A stretch of DNA of 64,000 nt from Rickettsiella endosymbiont of Miltochrista miniata (GTDB lineage: Bacteria; Pseudomonadota; Gammaproteobacteria; Diplorickettsiales; Diplorickettsiaceae): NCBI RefSeq assembly GCF_964031245.1, contig NZ_OZ035017.1:713402-777401 (forward strand). The letters run 5' to 3'. Numbering within the stretch: position 1 is the first letter of the stretch; each line of letters starts with the position of its first letter. A model generated the notes under the pieces. The model saw only the letters and a program-made list of their open reading frames with translations, did not search any database and had not been told where the DNA came from. Position numbers and translations under genes: made by a program. Shown one piece after another: positions 63,701 to 64,000 of the stretch.

Positions 63701-64000
63701 GAAAATTGGCTTTTATGCCTAAGCCATCACTGGCGGCAATCACGCTAATCCGATTCCAGGCATGAACTTCATTGGTGAGTGTCGTAGCGACTTCTTTGAC
63801 TAATTCTTTGCGTACAGTACAAAGTAGTTCGGCTAAATTGCGTGGTTTATGAAATGAGTCAACGATAATGTTAACGCGGTTATGAAAACCTTCGCTGCAT
63901 TCGATAATGTCTTCAGTTAAGCTACTTATTATAGCCTGATGATTATCCGCCGAGAGTTTGCCTAATTCTGAATCTAAATGTCCTAGTAAGCGATGATAAA
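60786..64000 (-). CDS. Very large helical-repeat protein (partial; continues past the right edge)
   Basis: The frame is open without a stop from the end at 60786 to position 64000, at least 1,071 codons, so the GTG at 63743 is internal and the real start lies outside. Beyond it the frame reads RVNIIVDSFHKPRNLAELLC and ELVEKVATTLTNEVHAWNRI. The body contains some ten tandem units of 40-50 residues (ENLLKLFLEKNNKNYNCFML then LAEFQPTFVPIFLNFIKKK), each with a conserved N-x-L-M/I-L-A pattern, resembling distant ankyrin-type repeats. I do not recognise the family. Size and style suit a T4BSS effector. Confidence 0.8.
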   Translation of the reverse strand, partial: YHRLLGHLDSELGKLSADNHQAIISSLTEDIIECSEGFHNRVNIIVDSFHKPRNLAELLCTVRKELVKEVATTLTNEVHAWNRISVIAASDGLGIKANFPDDTYSGALSETLIRRALQQIFYKKFTPFHLPSLLIAAFREFIPELEIEIEKGKKNGLGLGLQMKEKITRLIKVFLPEYINEENEKDKNPNNWENYFKISPIDSSLVDVNWEKMYRSFYEALSDNNYFKRPQINTLLDSAYYNLFLIKKTAHIPSKLISKLFKEEKHSDLLEQLVELNTRFPKYYQHVSKNKIFIKNCLVFIDYLTQQLKISSAYSTEIMQGLRLIIRLDLRRKNFIIEKIADMFLLKNRSGFNPLMLGAVNNPELLNDILVFLKKNEAIIDSRKVEEMLLMKNKDNCNALMLAASKQAEAIGTILSFLTTSIGRFANDTLHKLFTQQQKDSYTAVTLTARDHPDRLNNVFAFVTNYITFDGEALLKLFFTENANGNCTLLRLAIKNQLETTFYIIDFMFKNIKKFNQTILWKMFLEQDQDGFTILMLIARWQPKALEFIFTLIYEHPDFFPAENLLKLFLEKNNKNYNCFMLLAEFQPTFVPIFLNFIKKKLKIFKSNIEEILFTKNKNGYNSLILARHHPEALASIIKFIHGQPKAVVSVSLEQIFLEKHDSGLTFLMLLSRDKAESLKFAFEFIEKHPDLFTRENLAKLILETNELHYNSLMLAGRNLYNAVAYSLNFIQKHPEIFSPILLTQLLLAENQYRANALMIAAMYQPKAVKLWFAFLASTINHIDKDSINEFVFKKIRDYDACNAVFFGGRYNYRKSVMSVTAQLEDRTAINALLKFTDDHISLLGIQIFAELLIEKDNNDDYIFRPACAKYPFTMKKALNFIADSAKSEHLIPIQDITAYFIFEQFARWTNLQTDEDLAYKIIHAYSVPLLNYFTKDYFNQYPCNLRYVTDQLLDCYLKNPETTKNKYEAYTYRLYFFKSYFSYDKKTKAALALKELVSSNDFNLENLNKLEAQHPILTSKRLPDNSNLQDSILNNLFGAYLEIAKTHDLDICNSLAENNSVYPKLMKMG

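Noticed and set aside
63741-63743. GTG as the start of the large right-edge protein
   Set aside because: The frame stays open and protein-like from here to the window edge, so this is an internal valine codon.

Overview
The window is AT-rich bacterial DNA from an intracellular gammaproteobacterium of the order Legionellales. The closest fit is a Coxiellaceae-like arthropod symbiont or pathogen of the Rickettsiella/Diplorickettsia kind; this placement is inferred from gene content, not from a database search. The main grounds are a dot/icm type IVB secretion (T4BSS) operon from icmQ to icmB, several large effector-like proteins without recognisable bacterial homologues, ankyrin proteins (one ending in a CaaX prenylation box), and ordinary gammaproteobacterial housekeeping genes.

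Layout. 1-3.1 kb: the 5' part of sufB with its Rrf2-type regulator (all minus strand) and a recognisable Fe-S regulator operator, then a pair of overlapping small membrane-protein genes and a pteridine reductase. 3.1-4.3 kb: a MidA-type methyltransferase. 4.3-19.9 kb: the T4BSS operon in the order FIR candidate (icmR substitute)-icmQ-icmP-icmO-icmN-icmM-icmL-icmK-icmE-icmG-icmC-icmD1-[terminator, repeat]-icmD2-icmJ-icmB. icmT and icmS do not precede it and icmF and icmH do not follow it. 20-23.2 kb: bolA, yciB, yciO, gltX and tRNA-Ala(GGC). 23.4-34.5 kb: an accessory block with a giant pentapeptide-repeat protein, a coiled-coil protein, a frameshifted acid phosphatase, a decayed gene fragment, an M15 peptidase and two divergent paralogous ankyrin proteins. 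34.5-45.9 kb: housekeeping genes (rne, a small lipoprotein, gyrA, pyrE, cvpA, lpxH, a second gltX, cysS). 45.9-53.8 kb: two effector-like proteins with PmrA-box-like promoters, an MFS exporter, an L,D-transpeptidase and a DedA protein. 53.8-60.7 kb: an AddA/AddB-type helicase-nuclease pair and a small membrane protein. 60.8-64 kb: a very large helical-repeat protein that runs off the right edge.

The secretion operon supplies the coupling proteins (IcmO/IcmP/IcmJ), the core (IcmK/IcmE/IcmG), the inner-membrane parts (IcmL/IcmM/IcmC/IcmD), the VirB4-type ATPase (IcmB) and the IcmQ/FIR chaperone pair. The ankyrin, pentapeptide and orphan proteins are natural candidates for its substrates. Two of the orphans carry tandem YTTAAKATT-like half-sites at 11-bp spacing, the layout known for PmrA, which would tie them to T4BSS expression.

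Two repeat families are scattered through the window. One is a REP-like family built on GTCATTGCGAGC. The other is a roughly 125-bp MITE-like element with TATACTC/GAGTATA ends and a probable TA target duplication. One MITE copy sits inside the 5' end of addA, has separated the ancestral ATG from the gene, and now appears to supply its first codons. A diverged copy is translated in the same frame inside the pentapeptide protein. Other points of interest are glycine at both classic quinolone-resistance positions of GyrA, the duplicated icmD, a 17-residue repeat array in DotG, and a candidate DnaA-box cluster near 60.2 kb.
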